A DNA stretch of 64,000 nucleotides from Rossellomorea orangium (GCF_019334305.1 NZ_JAHWGH010000012.1:248001-312000); one strand, 5' to 3'. Positions 46,769 through 57,525 are shown, counted from the first letter of the stretch. Program-made: numbers and translations. The notes: generated from the sequence alone by a model not told the origin.

Positions 46769-47308
46769 ATGTTGGACTTAGCTTTGTTAGTCATCCTGGT
46801 GATAGGGTTTTTAATAGGATTAAAACGTGGATTCATACTCCAGGTCATCCACATATTCGGGTTTATCGTTTCTTTCATTGTAGCATACATATATTATGAT
46901 CAGCTTGCTCCGAAGTTGACTTTATGGATCCCTTATCCTGTACTGGACGAGCAATCCACATTGAATATGATATTTGAATCGACCCATTTGGATCAAGCAT
47001 ACTATCGTGTGATTGCGTTTGCGCTGATTTTCTTCGCAACTCGTATCATACTGCAAATCATTGGATCGATGCTCGACTTCGTTGCACATCTTCCTCTATT
47101 AAAGCAGTTGAATGTACTTGGCGGAGGGATATTGGGCTTTATTGAAGCATACTTAATGATCTTCATTCTATTATATATTGCTGTATTATTGCCGATTGAG
47201 TCGGTTCAATCACTCATCAATCATTCGTTCATAGCACAAGGGATGGTGAAACATACTCCTGTTTTCTCTGATATGGTGAAATCATGGTGGATTGAATACG
47301 TTGCCTGA
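46769..47308 (+). CDS. cvpA: CvpA family membrane protein
   Basis: 179-residue integral membrane protein of the colicin V production family (B. subtilis YshB). Four hydrophobic segments: about 1-14, 20-44 (VIHIFGFIVSFIVAYIYY), 85-105 and 118-145 (GGGILGFIEAYLMIFILLYIAVL), with the early LIGLKRGFILQ motif. Function in Bacillus unknown. It lies 7 nt after zapA and shares its transcript. Confidence 0.88.
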   Translation: MLDLALLVILVIGFLIGLKRGFILQVIHIFGFIVSFIVAYIYYDQLAPKLTLWIPYPVLDEQSTLNMIFESTHLDQAYYRVIAFALIFFATRIILQIIGSMLDFVAHLPLLKQLNVLGGGILGFIEAYLMIFILLYIAVLLPIESVQSLINHSFIAQGMVKHTPVFSDMVKSWWIEYVA

Positions 47309-47312
47309 AAAA

Positions 47313-47395
47313 GGGCTGACTATAAGTATGCAACTCACATTCGTAAGGGTTCCCTTCACGGATTAGTTCATCTTATAAGTCAGTCTTTTTTCTTT
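47313..47395 (+). terminator. Long terminator hairpin after cvpA
   Basis: GGCTGACTATAAG..ATG pairs with CAT..CTTATAAGTCAGTC across a long loop, followed by TTTTTTCTTTTT. Confidence 0.7.
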
Positions 47396-47471
47396 TTATG
47401 GCAATTTTGCTACTATAATAGGTGGAGTGTTAGGACCATATTTTTTAATTCTAAGATAGAGGGTGAATCTC

Positions 47472-49181
47472 TTGAATAAAAAAGATATTATAAAATTATT
47501 AGAACAAATTGCAATATATATGGAATTAAAAGGTGAAAATTCGTTTAAAACATCAGCCTACAGAAAAGCGGCAGCGGCACTGGAGAATGATGACCGCAGC
47601 TTACAGGAAATCAGTGATTTCACCAAGCTTCCAGGCATAGGGAAAGGGACAGCCGGTGTCATTGAAGAGTACATAAACGAAGGGACCTCTTCTGTTCTTG
47701 AAGAATTGCAAGAGGAAGTTCCCAAAGGATTGATCCCCCTTTTGCAATTACCGGGCCTTGGCGGGAAGAAAATCGCTAAGCTTTATAGTGAACTTGGGGT
47801 AGAAAATATAGAAGATTTGGAAGAAGCTTGTAAAGAGAGCAGAGTACAGGCTCTTGCAGGTTTCGGGAAGAAGACGGAAGAAAAGATCTTAGCAGCCATT
47901 GAGCAGGTAGGGAAAAGACCTGACCGATTACCTATCGGATTTATGATGGGGATTGCAGAAGAGATTGAAGGTTATCTTTCTGAGATTGAGAGCATCCATA
48001 CCTATTCGAGAGCCGGAAGCTTGAGAAGGATGAGGGAAACCATTAAGGACCTCGACTTCATTCTGGCAACAGAACATCCTCATAAGGTGAAAGAAGAACT
48101 GTTGAAATTGCCGAATATCGTTGAAACCATTGCGGCAGGGGATACGAAAGTTTCATTGACCCTCTCTTACCAATGGGATGTCAGCATCGATTTCCGAATT
48201 GTAAAACCGGAAGAATTTGCGACAACCCTTCACCATTTCACGGGATCCAAGGACCATAATGTCCGCATGCGTCAGCTTGCAAAAGAACGTGGAGAGAAAA
48301 TCAGTGAGTATGGAGTAGAGAATAGTGAAACAGGTGAAGTGACAACCTTTAAGACCGAGGAAGAATTTTACCATCACTTCAATCTTCCCCTGATTCCACC
48401 GGAGCTGAGAGAGGATGGAAAAGAAGTAGAAGAGTTCAGTAAGGAATATCCTCTTCTCACGTTGGAAGATATAAAGGGAGACCTTCACATGCACTCCACT
48501 TGGTCTGATGGTGCCTATTCCATAGAAGAAATGGTGCAAGCATGCCGTGCCAAAGGGTATCAATACATGGCCATCACCGATCATTCCCAGTATTTGCGGG
48601 TGGCAAACGGTCTTACAACAGAACGGTTATTGAAACAGATCGAGGAAATAAACGAAATCAATCAGAAATACGATGATATAGAAGTCCTTTCAGGTATCGA
48701 AATGGATATCCTTCCTGACGCTACCCTGGATTATGACGATGACATCCTGGAAAAGGTGGATCTCGTGATTGCCTCCATTCATTCAAGCTTTTCACAGTCT
48801 CAGGAGAAAATCATGGAGAGACTATCAACAGCCTTGAAAAGTGCACATGTGGATATCATTGCCCACCCCACTGGCAGAATCATTGGTAGACGGGAAGGCT
48901 ATGATGTCGATATAGATCTTCTTATCCAGTTGGCGAAAGAAACAGGTACGGCTCTTGAGCTGAATGCAAATCCGAACCGCCTGGATTTGTCTGCTGAAAA
49001 TATCCGGAAAGCACAGGAGCAAGGTGTGAAGCTTGTAATCAACACAGATGCCCACAGTATCGACCATCTGGAATTTATGAAGGTCGGTGTCGGGACTGCC
49101 CGTAAAGGATGGATCAAGAAAGACAGTGTCATCAATACATGGGATAAAGATGAGTTCATTCAATTTATTAAGCGAAACTGA
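47472..49181 (+). CDS. polX: DNA polymerase/3'-5' exonuclease PolX
   Basis: Family X polymerase with a C-terminal PHP domain; base-excision repair in B. subtilis. The 569 residues show helix-hairpin-helix motifs ([29 protein letters not shown]), the polymerase palm with catalytic DLDF near 193 and SIDFRIV near 238, and TGSKDHN. The PHP nuclease domain (about 330-569) has the metal motifs [37 protein letters not shown] and NTDAHS. TTG at 47472 follows GAGGGTGA; the GTG at 47463 lies within that site. Confidence 0.94.
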   Translation: MNKKDIIKLLEQIAIYMELKGENSFKTSAYRKAAAALENDDRSLQEISDFTKLPGIGKGTAGVIEEYINEGTSSVLEELQEEVPKGLIPLLQLPGLGGKKIAKLYSELGVENIEDLEEACKESRVQALAGFGKKTEEKILAAIEQVGKRPDRLPIGFMMGIAEEIEGYLSEIESIHTYSRAGSLRRMRETIKDLDFILATEHPHKVKEELLKLPNIVETIAAGDTKVSLTLSYQWDVSIDFRIVKPEEFATTLHHFTGSKDHNVRMRQLAKERGEKISEYGVENSETGEVTTFKTEEEFYHHFNLPLIPPELREDGKEVEEFSKEYPLLTLEDIKGDLHMHSTWSDGAYSIEEMVQACRAKGYQYMAITDHSQYLRVANGLTTERLLKQIEEINEINQKYDDIEVLSGIEMDILPDATLDYDDDILEKVDLVIASIHSSFSQSQEKIMERLSTALKSAHVDIIAHPTGRIIGRREGYDVDIDLLIQLAKETGTALELNANPNRLDLSAENIRKAQEQGVKLVINTDAHSIDHLEFMKVGVGTARKGWIKKDSVINTWDKDEFIQFIKRN

Positions 49182-49201
49182 AAAAAGGTGGAATACATTC
49201 C

Positions 49202-51556
49202 GTGAATTCTAAAGTATTAAAGACGTTAGAGTTTGACAAAATCAAAGAACTATTAAAGCAATTCGCAGCATCTGCACTTGGTCATGCAAGGGTATCTTCC
49301 CTCATGCCTTCAGTCGAATATGAAGAGATCACAGCTCTGCATGAAGAGACGGATGAAGCTATGACCATACTCAGATTAAAAGGTCACGCGCCACTAGGGG
49401 GGATTTTCGATATACGACCTCACGTGAAGCGGGCTCAGATAGGCGGTATGCTTTCGCCTTCTGAATTCGTACAGGTGGCGAGTACGATCCGGGCAAGCAG
49501 GAAGCTGACACAGTTCGTGGAAGAACTACTTGAGGAAGAAGTGGAGATACCACTGTTACAGGAGAAAATGGGGACGGTCATTCCGCTTCCTCAACTGGAG
49601 CAGGATATAAGGAAAGTGGTGGACGATAACGGTGAAATCCTGGATTCAGCCAGTGAAACACTGCGCACGATCCGCACCCAGCTCCGTGCCAATGAAGGCC
49701 GGATCCGGGAGAAGCTGGAACGTATGATCCGATCTTCAAATGCTCAGAAAATGTTATCCGATGCCATCATCACCATCCGGAATGACCGGTACGTCATTCC
49801 GGTAAAACAGGAATATAGAGGGCAATACGGCGGGATCATCCATGACCAGTCCTCATCAGGGCAGACGTTGTTCATCGAGCCTGAAGCAATCGTTCAGCTG
49901 AATAATCAGCTGCGGGAGTATCGATTAAAGGAACAAACGGAAATAGAAAAGATTCTGCAAGAGCTTTCTGAGAAAGTCCAGGAATTTGGAGAAGAACTGC
50001 TTCTGATCGTCAACGTGCTGTCAGACGTAGATTTCATGTTTACGAAGGCAAAGTTCGGGCGGTCCATCAAAGGGTCTAAACCAACGATCAATAATGAACG
50101 ACGGGTAAAGCTGAATAAAGCGAGGCATCCATTGCTGCCGATTGAAGAAGCTGTTGCCAATGATATCGAGCTTGGGAATGAGTTTTCCTCCATCGTCATC
50201 ACCGGTCCGAATACGGGTGGTAAAACGGTTACCCTGAAGACATTGGGCTTAACAAGCCTGATGGCACAGGCCGGACTTCCGATTCCTGCTCTGGACGGAT
50301 CCGAAGTAGGGGTATTCCGTACCATCTATGCCGATATCGGGGATGAGCAATCGATTGAACAAAGCTTGAGTACCTTCTCTTCCCATATGGTCAATATCGT
50401 CGACATTCTGAAAAAGGTCGATCACGAGAGCCTCGTATTGTTTGATGAATTGGGAGCAGGTACGGATCCTCAAGAAGGGGCGGCATTGGCGATTTCCATC
50501 CTGGATGAAGTTCATGGAACAGGGGCAAGGGTCGTTGCGACCACCCACTATCCCGAGTTGAAAGCATATGGATACAATCGGGAAGGTGTCGTGAATGCCA
50601 GTGTGGAATTTAATGTAGAAACATTAAGTCCTACGTACAAGCTTTTACTTGGGGTGCCGGGAAGAAGTAATGCGTTTGACATTTCCAAGCGTCTCGGTTT
50701 GTCAGATGGGGTCATTCAACGGGCGAAGTCCCACATCGGTACCGATAGTAAAGAAGTCGAGAACATGATTGCCTCCCTCGAAGACAGCAGACGTCAGGGC
50801 GAACGGGAGCTTGAGGAAGCTCATGAGCTTTTAAGACAGGCAGAGAAGATGCATAAAGATATGCAAAAGCAAATGATGGAGTATTACGAGAAGAAAGATA
50901 CCCTTTATGAAAAGGCTCAGCAAAAAGCCAGTGAAGTCGTTGAAAAGGCGAAGGCGGAAGCTGACCAGGTGATCAAGGATCTGCGGAAAATGCAGCAGGA
51001 GAAATCGGCACAAATCAAAGAACATGAATTGATTCAGGCGAAAAAACAGCTCGAAGATGCGACTCCTAAGTTGAAAACGGGTCAAAAGAAGAAGTCCACG
51101 GGATCAAGCCATGAATTGAAGCCAGGTGATGAAGTCAAGGTGTTGAGCTTTGATCAAAAAGGTCATTTGGTCGAAAAAGTGTCGTCAAAGGAATGGCAGG
51201 TTCAAATGGGCATCATGAAGATGAAAGTGAAGGAATCGGACCTTGAATTTATCCAGTCCCAGCAAAAGGTGGAAACGAAGCCCCTCGCTACAGTTAAGGG
51301 AAAGGATTTCCATGTCAGTCTTGAACTTGACTTGCGCGGTGAGCGTTTTGAAAATGCATTATCAAGAGTGGAGAAATATATCGATGACGCCCTCCTTGCC
51401 GGCTATCCCCGCGTTTCCATCATCCATGGAAAAGGGACAGGTGCTTTAAGACAGGGAGTACAGGAGTATCTGAAAAATCACCGCTCAGTCAAAAACATTC
51501 GTTTTGGGGATGCAGGTGAAGGTGGAACGGGAGTAACGGTCGTTCAATTCAAGTAA
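49202..51556 (+). CDS. mutS2: MutS2 ATPase/endonuclease
   Basis: 784-residue MutS paralogue lacking the mismatch-recognition domain. The ATPase has Walker [11 protein letters not shown] near 335, Walker [14 protein letters not shown] near 410 and TTHYPELK. A long charged coiled coil follows (about 515-640), then the Smr nuclease domain (about 705-784) with [12 protein letters not shown] and [12 protein letters not shown]. In Bacillus MutS2 has been linked to recombination and to rescue of collided ribosomes. GTG start with AAAGGTGG upstream. Confidence 0.96.
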   Translation: MNSKVLKTLEFDKIKELLKQFAASALGHARVSSLMPSVEYEEITALHEETDEAMTILRLKGHAPLGGIFDIRPHVKRAQIGGMLSPSEFVQVASTIRASRKLTQFVEELLEEEVEIPLLQEKMGTVIPLPQLEQDIRKVVDDNGEILDSASETLRTIRTQLRANEGRIREKLERMIRSSNAQKMLSDAIITIRNDRYVIPVKQEYRGQYGGIIHDQSSSGQTLFIEPEAIVQLNNQLREYRLKEQTEIEKILQELSEKVQEFGEELLLIVNVLSDVDFMFTKAKFGRSIKGSKPTINNERRVKLNKARHPLLPIEEAVANDIELGNEFSSIVITGPNTGGKTVTLKTLGLTSLMAQAGLPIPALDGSEVGVFRTIYADIGDEQSIEQSLSTFSSHMVNIVDILKKVDHESLVLFDELGAGTDPQEGAALAISILDEVHGTGARVVATTHYPELKAYGYNREGVVNASVEFNVETLSPTYKLLLGVPGRSNAFDISKRLGLSDGVIQRAKSHIGTDSKEVENMIASLEDSRRQGERELEEAHELLRQAEKMHKDMQKQMMEYYEKKDTLYEKAQQKASEVVEKAKAEADQVIKDLRKMQQEKSAQIKEHELIQAKKQLEDATPKLKTGQKKKSTGSSHELKPGDEVKVLSFDQKGHLVEKVSSKEWQVQMGIMKMKVKESDLEFIQSQQKVETKPLATVKGKDFHVSLELDLRGERFENALSRVEKYIDDALLAGYPRVSIIHGKGTGALRQGVQEYLKNHRSVKNIRFGDAGEGGTGVTVVQFK

Positions 51557-51585
51557 TTGAAAAAAGGATTAAAGGGAGCTTTTCA

Positions 51586-51993
51586 ATGGAGAATTTCTGG
51601 GAAAATGAATTTGTTCAAACGGCGGGGAACTACAGTGTCGTCATCCTTTGCCTGGTATTGTTCTTAGCGATTTTTGAACTGGTGACCAAGTATCGGAACT
51701 GGGAAGAAATTAAAAAAGGAAATTTGGCTGTGGCAATGGCGACAGGCGGTAAGATTTTCGGGATCGCCAATATTTTCAGGCACTCGATCAGCCACAATGA
51801 TACCATTCTTACCACAATAGGATGGGGCGTTTTCGGCTTCATCTTATTGTTGATCGGGTATTTTATTTATGAATTTCTGACACCCAAATTCAGGATCGAT
51901 GAAGAAATTGAAAATGATAACCGGGCGGTTGGCTTCATTTCGCTGGTCATCTCAGTCGGATTATCCTATGTCATAGGAGCCGGTATATCGTAA
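51586..51993 (+). CDS. yshE: DUF350 membrane protein YshE
   Basis: 135-residue polytopic membrane protein with four hydrophobic helices (about 16-36, 48-70, 80-105, 113-133) and the family's small-residue pattern NLAVAMATGGKIFGIANI. Function unknown. AAAGGGAG precedes the ATG. It starts 30 nt after mutS2 and ends 11 nt before the 27-codon ORF. Confidence 0.85.
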   Translation: MENFWENEFVQTAGNYSVVILCLVLFLAIFELVTKYRNWEEIKKGNLAVAMATGGKIFGIANIFRHSISHNDTILTTIGWGVFGFILLLIGYFIYEFLTPKFRIDEEIENDNRAVGFISLVISVGLSYVIGAGIS

Positions 51994-52004
51994 GGAGAGG
52001 GAAT

Positions 52005-52088
52005 ATGGAAACATTGGCAAAGGTTCTGCTTACCCTGTGCGGGGTATTCATCGTGGTCGGGATCATCTACATGCTCTTCTTCACATGA
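52005..52088 (+). CDS. Predicted 27-residue single-pass membrane peptide
   Basis: Short ORF beginning ATGGAAACATTGGC and ending TGA, 27 codons. The product starts METLAKVLLT and continues into one uninterrupted hydrophobic helix of about 20 residues ending MLFFT, with a single charged pair at the N terminus. A strong ribosome site AAGGAGAGG begins directly after the yshE stop, with 4-5 nt to the ATG. It lies 11 nt after yshE and before the terminator at 52150, so it belongs to the mutS2-yshE transcript. I do not recognise it; too short for standard gene finders. Confidence 0.65.
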   Translation: METLAKVLLTLCGVFIVVGIIYMLFFT

Positions 52089-52149
52089 TCAGACCAAAGG
52101 ACTCAAAAAAGGGATAAACATCATACCAAAATAATAATAGTGTACAAAC

Positions 52150-52184
52150 AGACTGTCATATGGTTGAATAGGCAGTCTTTTTTC
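52150..52184 (+). terminator. Terminator before lcfA
   Basis: AGACTGTC / GGCAGTCT stem (one G-U pair), loop of 13 nt, then TTTTTTC. Confidence 0.8.
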
Positions 52185-52258
52185 TTTAATAAAAATGATC
52201 TTTCACGAAGGGCAAGCTTCAAGGATAGTAAGAAAGTCGGGTCGTCATTTTTTTCAAA

Positions 52259-52287
52259 TTGTAACTGAAGTCCCCTTATATTATAAT
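52259..52287 (+). promoter_or_regulatory. lcfA promoter
   Basis: TTGTAA and TATAAT with a 17-nt spacer, about 45 nt before the lcfA ATG. I see no FadR operator here, unlike at fadR. Confidence 0.65.
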
Positions 52288-52332
52288 AATGAATAGAAGA
52301 AATTTTCTAAAAATTATGAAGGAGGGATTACG

Positions 52333-54030
52333 ATGAACAAACCATGGCTTGCTGAATATCCGGCTGAAATACCAAAGGAGCTTAACCTTGTCGAAAAACC
52401 TTTACAGTCTTATTTGACCGATGCCGCTTCTCTTTATGCGGAAAGGACAGCGATTCATTTCATGGGAAAAGAAATAGGATACAAAGAACTGTATGAATCG
52501 GCTCTTACATTTGCCGGCTATCTTAAGACACTTGGGATCAATAAGGGCGATCGGGTGGCGATCATGCTTCCGAATACCCCTCAATCAGTCATCGCCTACT
52601 ACGGCATCCTATATGCAGGAGGAGTGGTGGTACAAACCAATCCGCTATATATGGAAAGAGAAATCGAATATCAAATGAAGGACTCCGGTGCCAAGGTAAT
52701 CCTGACATTAGACATCCTTTATCCGAGGGTATCGAAAGTAATGAAAAACACCGATCTTGAGCACATCATTGTAACCGCTATCAAAGATTATCTTCCTTTT
52801 CCCAAGAATCTCATTTACCCATATATCCAGAAGAAACAATATGGTATCGTCGTGAAAGTGGACCATGCAGGTCAGAACCATTTATTCACTGAAATCATGA
52901 AAAGAGAGAAGGGTGAAGTTATACCCCGGGAAGAGTTCGACTTTGAAAATGATCTCGCCCTGCTTCAGTACACAGGGGGCACTACAGGTTTCCCTAAGGG
53001 CGTCATGCTCACCCATAAGAATCTGGTCGCGAACGCCTCCATGTGTGATGCCTGGCTGTATAAGTGTAAAAAAGGGGAAGAAAAGATGCTCGGGATCCTT
53101 CCATTCTTTCATGTGTATGGAATGACTGCCGTGCTGATTCTCTCTGTCATGCAGGGATACCAGATGATCCTGCTCCCTAAATTCGATGCTGAAACGACGT
53201 TGAAAACAATACAGAAGCAGAAGCCGACACTTTTTCCAGGTGCCCCGACGATCTATATCGGACTCTTGAATCACCCGGAATTAAAGAAATATGATCTGTC
53301 CTCCATTGATTCATGTCTCAGCGGCAGTGCACCATTACCGGTGGAAGTGCAGCAACAATTCGAGGAGGTCACGGGCGGGAAGCTTGTTGAAGGATATGGC
53401 TTAACCGAATCATCCCCCGTCACTCATTCCAATTTCCTTTGGGATAAAGCGAGAATAAAGGGAAGCATCGGTGTACCATGGCCTGGTACGGACAGTGCCG
53501 TGTTCTCGATGGAAACGGGAGAACCACTCCCTCCAAATGAAATGGGTGAGATCGTCGTCAAAGGTCCGCAGGTGATGAAAGGATATTGGAACCGTCCTGA
53601 GGAAACCGAGCAAACGTTAAAGGACGGATGGCTCCTGACGGGAGATATCGGGTATATGGATGAAAAGGGCTATTTTTACGTAGTGGATCGTAAGAAAGAT
53701 ATGATCATTGCCGGCGGCTTTAATATCTATCCCCGGGAAATTGAAGAAGTCCTTTACGAGCACCCTGCCATTCAGGAAGTTGTTGCAGCAGGCGTCCCTG
53801 ACCCATATAGAGGAGAGACCGTCAAGGCATATGTTGTTTTGAAAGAAGGAGAATCCCTGACAGAAGAGGAGCTCAATGAGTACTCCCGTAAATACTTGGC
53901 TGCCTATAAAGTGCCGAGGATATATGAATTCAGGAAGGAACTGCCTAAAACCGCTGTCGGAAAGATCCTACGGAGATCCCTTGTGGAAGAGGAGCGCCAA
54001 AAAATAGAAAACGAACAAAAAACAAGCTAA
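52333..54030 (+). CDS. lcfA: Long-chain fatty-acid-CoA ligase
   Basis: 565-residue acyl-adenylate enzyme activating long-chain fatty acids for beta-oxidation. Motifs: P-loop LQYTGGTTGFPKGVMLTH near 215-232, VEGYGLTESSPV near 355, TGDIGYMDEKGYFYVVDRKK near 435, the hinge IIAGGFNIYPREIEE, and C-terminal lysine in KTAVGKILRRSL. AAGGAGGG precedes the ATG. It heads lcfA-fadR-fadB-etfB-etfA. Confidence 0.95.
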   Translation: MNKPWLAEYPAEIPKELNLVEKPLQSYLTDAASLYAERTAIHFMGKEIGYKELYESALTFAGYLKTLGINKGDRVAIMLPNTPQSVIAYYGILYAGGVVVQTNPLYMEREIEYQMKDSGAKVILTLDILYPRVSKVMKNTDLEHIIVTAIKDYLPFPKNLIYPYIQKKQYGIVVKVDHAGQNHLFTEIMKREKGEVIPREEFDFENDLALLQYTGGTTGFPKGVMLTHKNLVANASMCDAWLYKCKKGEEKMLGILPFFHVYGMTAVLILSVMQGYQMILLPKFDAETTLKTIQKQKPTLFPGAPTIYIGLLNHPELKKYDLSSIDSCLSGSAPLPVEVQQQFEEVTGGKLVEGYGLTESSPVTHSNFLWDKARIKGSIGVPWPGTDSAVFSMETGEPLPPNEMGEIVVKGPQVMKGYWNRPEETEQTLKDGWLLTGDIGYMDEKGYFYVVDRKKDMIIAGGFNIYPREIEEVLYEHPAIQEVVAAGVPDPYRGETVKAYVVLKEGESLTEEELNEYSRKYLAAYKVPRIYEFRKELPKTAVGKILRRSLVEEERQKIENEQKTS

Positions 54031-54085
54031 GATGAGTTTCATTGAGCTTTCTCTTTTTGGATTCGAATGGGACAAGGATCTATTC

Positions 54086-54114
54086 TTGACAATCATGGAG
54101 AAACCTTTTATTAT
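54086..54114 (+). promoter_or_regulatory. fadR promoter
   Basis: TTGACA and TATTAT with a 17-nt spacer; its expected start point falls at the left edge of the FadR operator. Confidence 0.65.
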
Positions 54115-54121
54115 AAAAATA

Positions 54122-54139
54122 TGAATGAATGGTCATTCA
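54122..54139. promoter_or_regulatory. FadR operator
   Basis: TGAATGAATGGTCATTCA, an inverted repeat with 7-base arms TGAATGA / TCATTCA, matches the B. subtilis FadR (YsiA) consensus TGAATGANTANTCATTCA with a single central mismatch. It lies 26 nt before the fadR ATG, so the gene is probably autoregulated. Confidence 0.85.
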
Positions 54140-54165
54140 TATTTTGTTAAGGCAGGTCAGAACTT

Positions 54166-54753
54166 ATGAAACGAAATAAACCTAAATACATGCAAATTAT
54201 CGATGCAGCTGTTATTGTTATAGCTGAAAATGGCTACCATCAGGCCCAGGTCTCAAAGATTGCAAAGCAGGCAGGTGTCGCAGATGGTACCATCTATCTT
54301 TATTTTAAAAACAAAGAAGATATCCTGATTTCTTTGTTCAAAGAAAAAATGGTTCTCTTTGTCGAAAAAATTGAGGAAGTTGTAGCAGGAAAACAGACAG
54401 TTTCAGAGAAATTATTAGTGATGATTGAAAATCATTGTAGGATTCTGTCGGATGATCATCATCTGGCCATCGTTACACAATTGGAACTCAGACAATCCAA
54501 TAAAGATATCCGTTTAAAAATCAATGATGTATTAAAGGGATATCTGGAATTAGTCGATAAAATCCTGATCAGTGGTATTGAATCAGGAGAGTTCTCAAGT
54601 GACCTGGATGTCCGCCTCGCCCGCCAAATGATCTTTGGAACATTGGATGAAATGGCGACAACATGGGTGATGAATGATCAGAAATATGATTTGGTAGCTC
54701 AAGTCCCTGCTATACACAAACTACTACTTCATGGATGTGGCGGCAGGAACTAA
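54166..54753 (+). CDS. fadR: TetR-family fatty acid degradation regulator FadR
   Basis: 195-residue TetR repressor. The N-terminal helix-turn-helix (about 10-55) includes QVSKIAKQAGVADGTIYLYFKNKEDIL; the rest is the helical ligand domain, which in B. subtilis FadR binds long-chain acyl-CoA and releases beta-oxidation genes. Location inside the lcfA-fadB-etf cluster and the FadR operator directly upstream support the assignment. Confidence 0.93.
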   Translation: MKRNKPKYMQIIDAAVIVIAENGYHQAQVSKIAKQAGVADGTIYLYFKNKEDILISLFKEKMVLFVEKIEEVVAGKQTVSEKLLVMIENHCRILSDDHHLAIVTQLELRQSNKDIRLKINDVLKGYLELVDKILISGIESGEFSSDLDVRLARQMIFGTLDEMATTWVMNDQKYDLVAQVPAIHKLLLHGCGGRN

Positions 54754-54774
54754 CTTAGTTTAGGGGGATGAGAG

Positions 54775-55545
54775 ATGGAAAGTTTATCATGGGTCTTAGA
54801 AGGACAAGTAGCAACGGTCCTGATTCAAAGACCTCCAGCTAATGCACTCGCAAGTGGACTCATCAGGGAGATTGATTTGGTTCTTGATGAGCTTGAAACA
54901 AATAAGGATGTCAGGGTCATCTTGCTGAAAGGTGAAGGACGTTTCTTCTCGGCAGGTGCTGATATTAAGGAATTCACGACCATCGAAAGTGGGGAGGAAT
55001 TCTCTAAGCTCGCGAAAAGGGGGCAGGACGTGTTCGAACGGATGGAGAACTTCCCGAAACCGATCATTGCAGCGATTCATGGAGCTGCTTTGGGTGGTGG
55101 ATTGGAACTCGCAATGGGCTGTCACATCCGGTTGGTCAGTGAGAATGCCAAACTCGGATTACCGGAACTGCAACTTGGACTTGTTCCTGGATTCGCAGGA
55201 TCTCAGCGCCTTCCGAAGCTTGTTGGCAGAGCAAAAGCAGCTGAAATGCTGTTGACGAGTGAGCCGATCAGCGGAACAGAAGCCGTTCAGTGGGGACTCG
55301 CCAATAAGGCCTATCCAGAAGACCAGCTTTTTGATAAAGCAAAGGAAATGGCGGAAAAGATTGCGAAGAAGAGCCCAGGTGCCATGAAGGCTGCGATCGA
55401 TTTGTTAAGTTATACGAAAGATGACCGTTTCTATGAAGGCGTAAAGAAAGAATCGGATCTTTTTGGTGAAGTATTTGTGTCCGCTGATGCCAAAGAGGGT
55501 ATTTCAGCGTTCGTTGAAAAGAGAGAACCACACTTTAAAGGCTAG
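54775..55545 (+). CDS. fadB: Enoyl-CoA hydratase
   Basis: 256-residue crotonase-fold hydratase of beta-oxidation. The oxyanion-hole motifs FFSAGADIKEF near 59 and AAIHGAALGGGLELAMGC near 99 and the catalytic glutamates of LGLPELQLGLVPG (about 130) are present. TTAGGGGGATG lies before the ATG. It follows fadR by 21 nt and precedes etfB by 133 nt. Confidence 0.93.
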   Translation: MESLSWVLEGQVATVLIQRPPANALASGLIREIDLVLDELETNKDVRVILLKGEGRFFSAGADIKEFTTIESGEEFSKLAKRGQDVFERMENFPKPIIAAIHGAALGGGLELAMGCHIRLVSENAKLGLPELQLGLVPGFAGSQRLPKLVGRAKAAEMLLTSEPISGTEAVQWGLANKAYPEDQLFDKAKEMAEKIAKKSPGAMKAAIDLLSYTKDDRFYEGVKKESDLFGEVFVSADAKEGISAFVEKREPHFKG

Positions 55546-55678
55546 AATACATTCTAGTAATATAGTAAACTCTTAGTGAGGGGCAGTATTGCATGTCAAT
55601 GCTGCCCATTCAAAGGGGTTAAATTGTCGAAATCTTTTTAAGGGAAAGAATGTTTACATTATTAGGAGGGACTTACGA

Positions 55679-56452
55679 ATGAACATCTATGTACTTTTGA
55701 AAAGAACGTTTGATACTGAGGAGAAAATTTCGATCCAAAACGGTCAAATTGCCGAAGACGGAGCTGAATTTATCATAAATCCTTACGATGAATATGCAGT
55801 CGAAGAAGCCATTCAAGTCCGTGATGCACAAGGCGGAGAAGTAACAGTCGTGACAGTCGGCGGAGAAGAAAGCGAAAAGCAATTGAGAACGGCTTTAGCA
55901 ATGGGTGCTGACAAAGCAGTCCTTATCAATACAGAAGATGATCTTGATCATGGAGATCAATTCACAACAGCCAAAATTCTTGCTCACTATTTAAAAGAAC
56001 AGGAAGTTGATTTGATCCTTGCAGGTAATGTTGCTATTGACGGTGGATCTGGACAAGTTGGACCACGTGTGGCAGAACAGCTTGATATTCCTTATGTAAC
56101 AACCATCACAAAATTGGAAATCGATGGTGAAACGGTAACGGTCACTCGTGACGTAGAAGGGGACTCAGAAGTCATTGAAACATCTCTTCCACTGTTAGTG
56201 ACAGCTCAACAGGGGTTGAACGAACCGCGTTACCCATCCCTTCCAGGAATCATGAAGGCAAAGAAAAAGCCTTTGGATGAAGTGGAATTGGATGATATCG
56301 ATTTAGACGAAGATGAAGTAGAAGCGAAGACCAAGACAATTGAAATCTACCTTCCACCGAAGAAGGAAGCAGGTAAAGTATTAGAAGGCGAATTGGATGC
56401 TCAAGTATCGGAGCTTGTTTCACTTCTTCGCAACGAAGCGAAAGTTATATAA
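55679..56452 (+). CDS. etfB: Electron transfer flavoprotein beta subunit
   Basis: 257-residue ETF beta chain, passing electrons from acyl-CoA dehydrogenases to the quinone pool through ETF oxidoreductase. It starts MNIYVLLKRTFDTEEKI and carries the adenosine-binding VTVGGEESEKQLRTALAMGAD, AGNVAIDGGSGQVGP and the recognition loop RYPSLPGIMKAKKKP. ATG at 55679 follows AGGAGGG; the frame extends upstream without a site. Coupled to etfA (43-nt gap). Confidence 0.95.
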   Translation: MNIYVLLKRTFDTEEKISIQNGQIAEDGAEFIINPYDEYAVEEAIQVRDAQGGEVTVVTVGGEESEKQLRTALAMGADKAVLINTEDDLDHGDQFTTAKILAHYLKEQEVDLILAGNVAIDGGSGQVGPRVAEQLDIPYVTTITKLEIDGETVTVTRDVEGDSEVIETSLPLLVTAQQGLNEPRYPSLPGIMKAKKKPLDEVELDDIDLDEDEVEAKTKTIEIYLPPKKEAGKVLEGELDAQVSELVSLLRNEAKVI

Positions 56453-56495
56453 GCGGGAGTCACAGTAATAACTAACATTCAGGGGGTAATTTAAC

Positions 56496-57476
56496 ATGGC
56501 GAGAAAAGTATTAGTACTTGGAGAAGTTCGAGACGGATCATTACGTAATGTTTCCTTTGAAGCGATTGCGGCAGGTAAAACAGTATCTGAAGGCGGAGAA
56601 GTCGTCGGTGTCCTTATCGGCAAAAGTGTAAGCGCTTTAGGAGAAGAGATGATTCAATATGGCGCGGATAAAGTAGTGGTTGTGGAAAACGATAAGTTGG
56701 ATCAGTACACGTCAGACGGTTATTCACAAGCGATTCTTTCAGTCATTGAGGAAGAGGAGCCTGAAGGCATCATTTTCGGTCATACGGCACTTGGAAAAGA
56801 CCTGTCCCCTAAAGTGGCAAGTAAACTAAGCACAGGATTGATTTCAGATGCAACAGATCTTGAGGAAGCTGGCGGTAACCTCGTCTTCACAAGACCGATT
56901 TATTCAGGGAAAGCATTTGAAAAGAAAATCGTGACAGACGGAGTGATCTTTGCGACCATTCGTCCAAATAACATTGAGCCATTGGCGAAAGATGAGTCAC
57001 GTAGTGGTGAGGTTACATCCCTTTCCGTTGATATAAAAGATTTACGCACGATCATTAAAGAAGTTGTACGCAAAGCAAGCGAAGGTGTTGATCTTTCCGA
57101 AGCAAAGGTCATCATTGCCGGTGGACGTGGAGTGAAGAGTGAAGATGGATTCAACCCTCTTAAAGAACTTGCCGATGTACTTGGTGGGGCAGTAGGAGCA
57201 TCCCGTGGAGCGTGTGATGCAGACTATTGTGACTACTCCCTGCAGATTGGTCAAACAGGGAAAGTCGTAACGCCTGATCTATATATTGCTTGCGGTATTT
57301 CCGGAGCCATCCAGCATTTAGCCGGTATGTCCAACTCTAAGGTCATCGTTGCGATTAACAAAGATCCAGAAGCGAATATTTTCAACGTTGCTGATTATGG
57401 TATCGTTGGAGACCTGTTTGAAGTAGTACCAATGTTAACGGAAGAGTTTAAAAAATTAAAAGTATCTTCTTCTTAA
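56496..57476 (+). CDS. etfA: Electron transfer flavoprotein alpha subunit
   Basis: 326-residue FAD-binding ETF alpha chain. The C-terminal FAD domain (about 195-326) shows [14 protein letters not shown], the [17 protein letters not shown] loop, [13 protein letters not shown] and [20 protein letters not shown]. It directly follows etfB and ends the beta-oxidation set. Confidence 0.96.
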   Translation: MARKVLVLGEVRDGSLRNVSFEAIAAGKTVSEGGEVVGVLIGKSVSALGEEMIQYGADKVVVVENDKLDQYTSDGYSQAILSVIEEEEPEGIIFGHTALGKDLSPKVASKLSTGLISDATDLEEAGGNLVFTRPIYSGKAFEKKIVTDGVIFATIRPNNIEPLAKDESRSGEVTSLSVDIKDLRTIIKEVVRKASEGVDLSEAKVIIAGGRGVKSEDGFNPLKELADVLGGAVGASRGACDADYCDYSLQIGQTGKVVTPDLYIACGISGAIQHLAGMSNSKVIVAINKDPEANIFNVADYGIVGDLFEVVPMLTEEFKKLKVSSS

Positions 57477-57525
57477 TCCGTTCATGTTTGGAAGGAACGG
57501 ATACAGGGTAAGAGCATAATATGAA

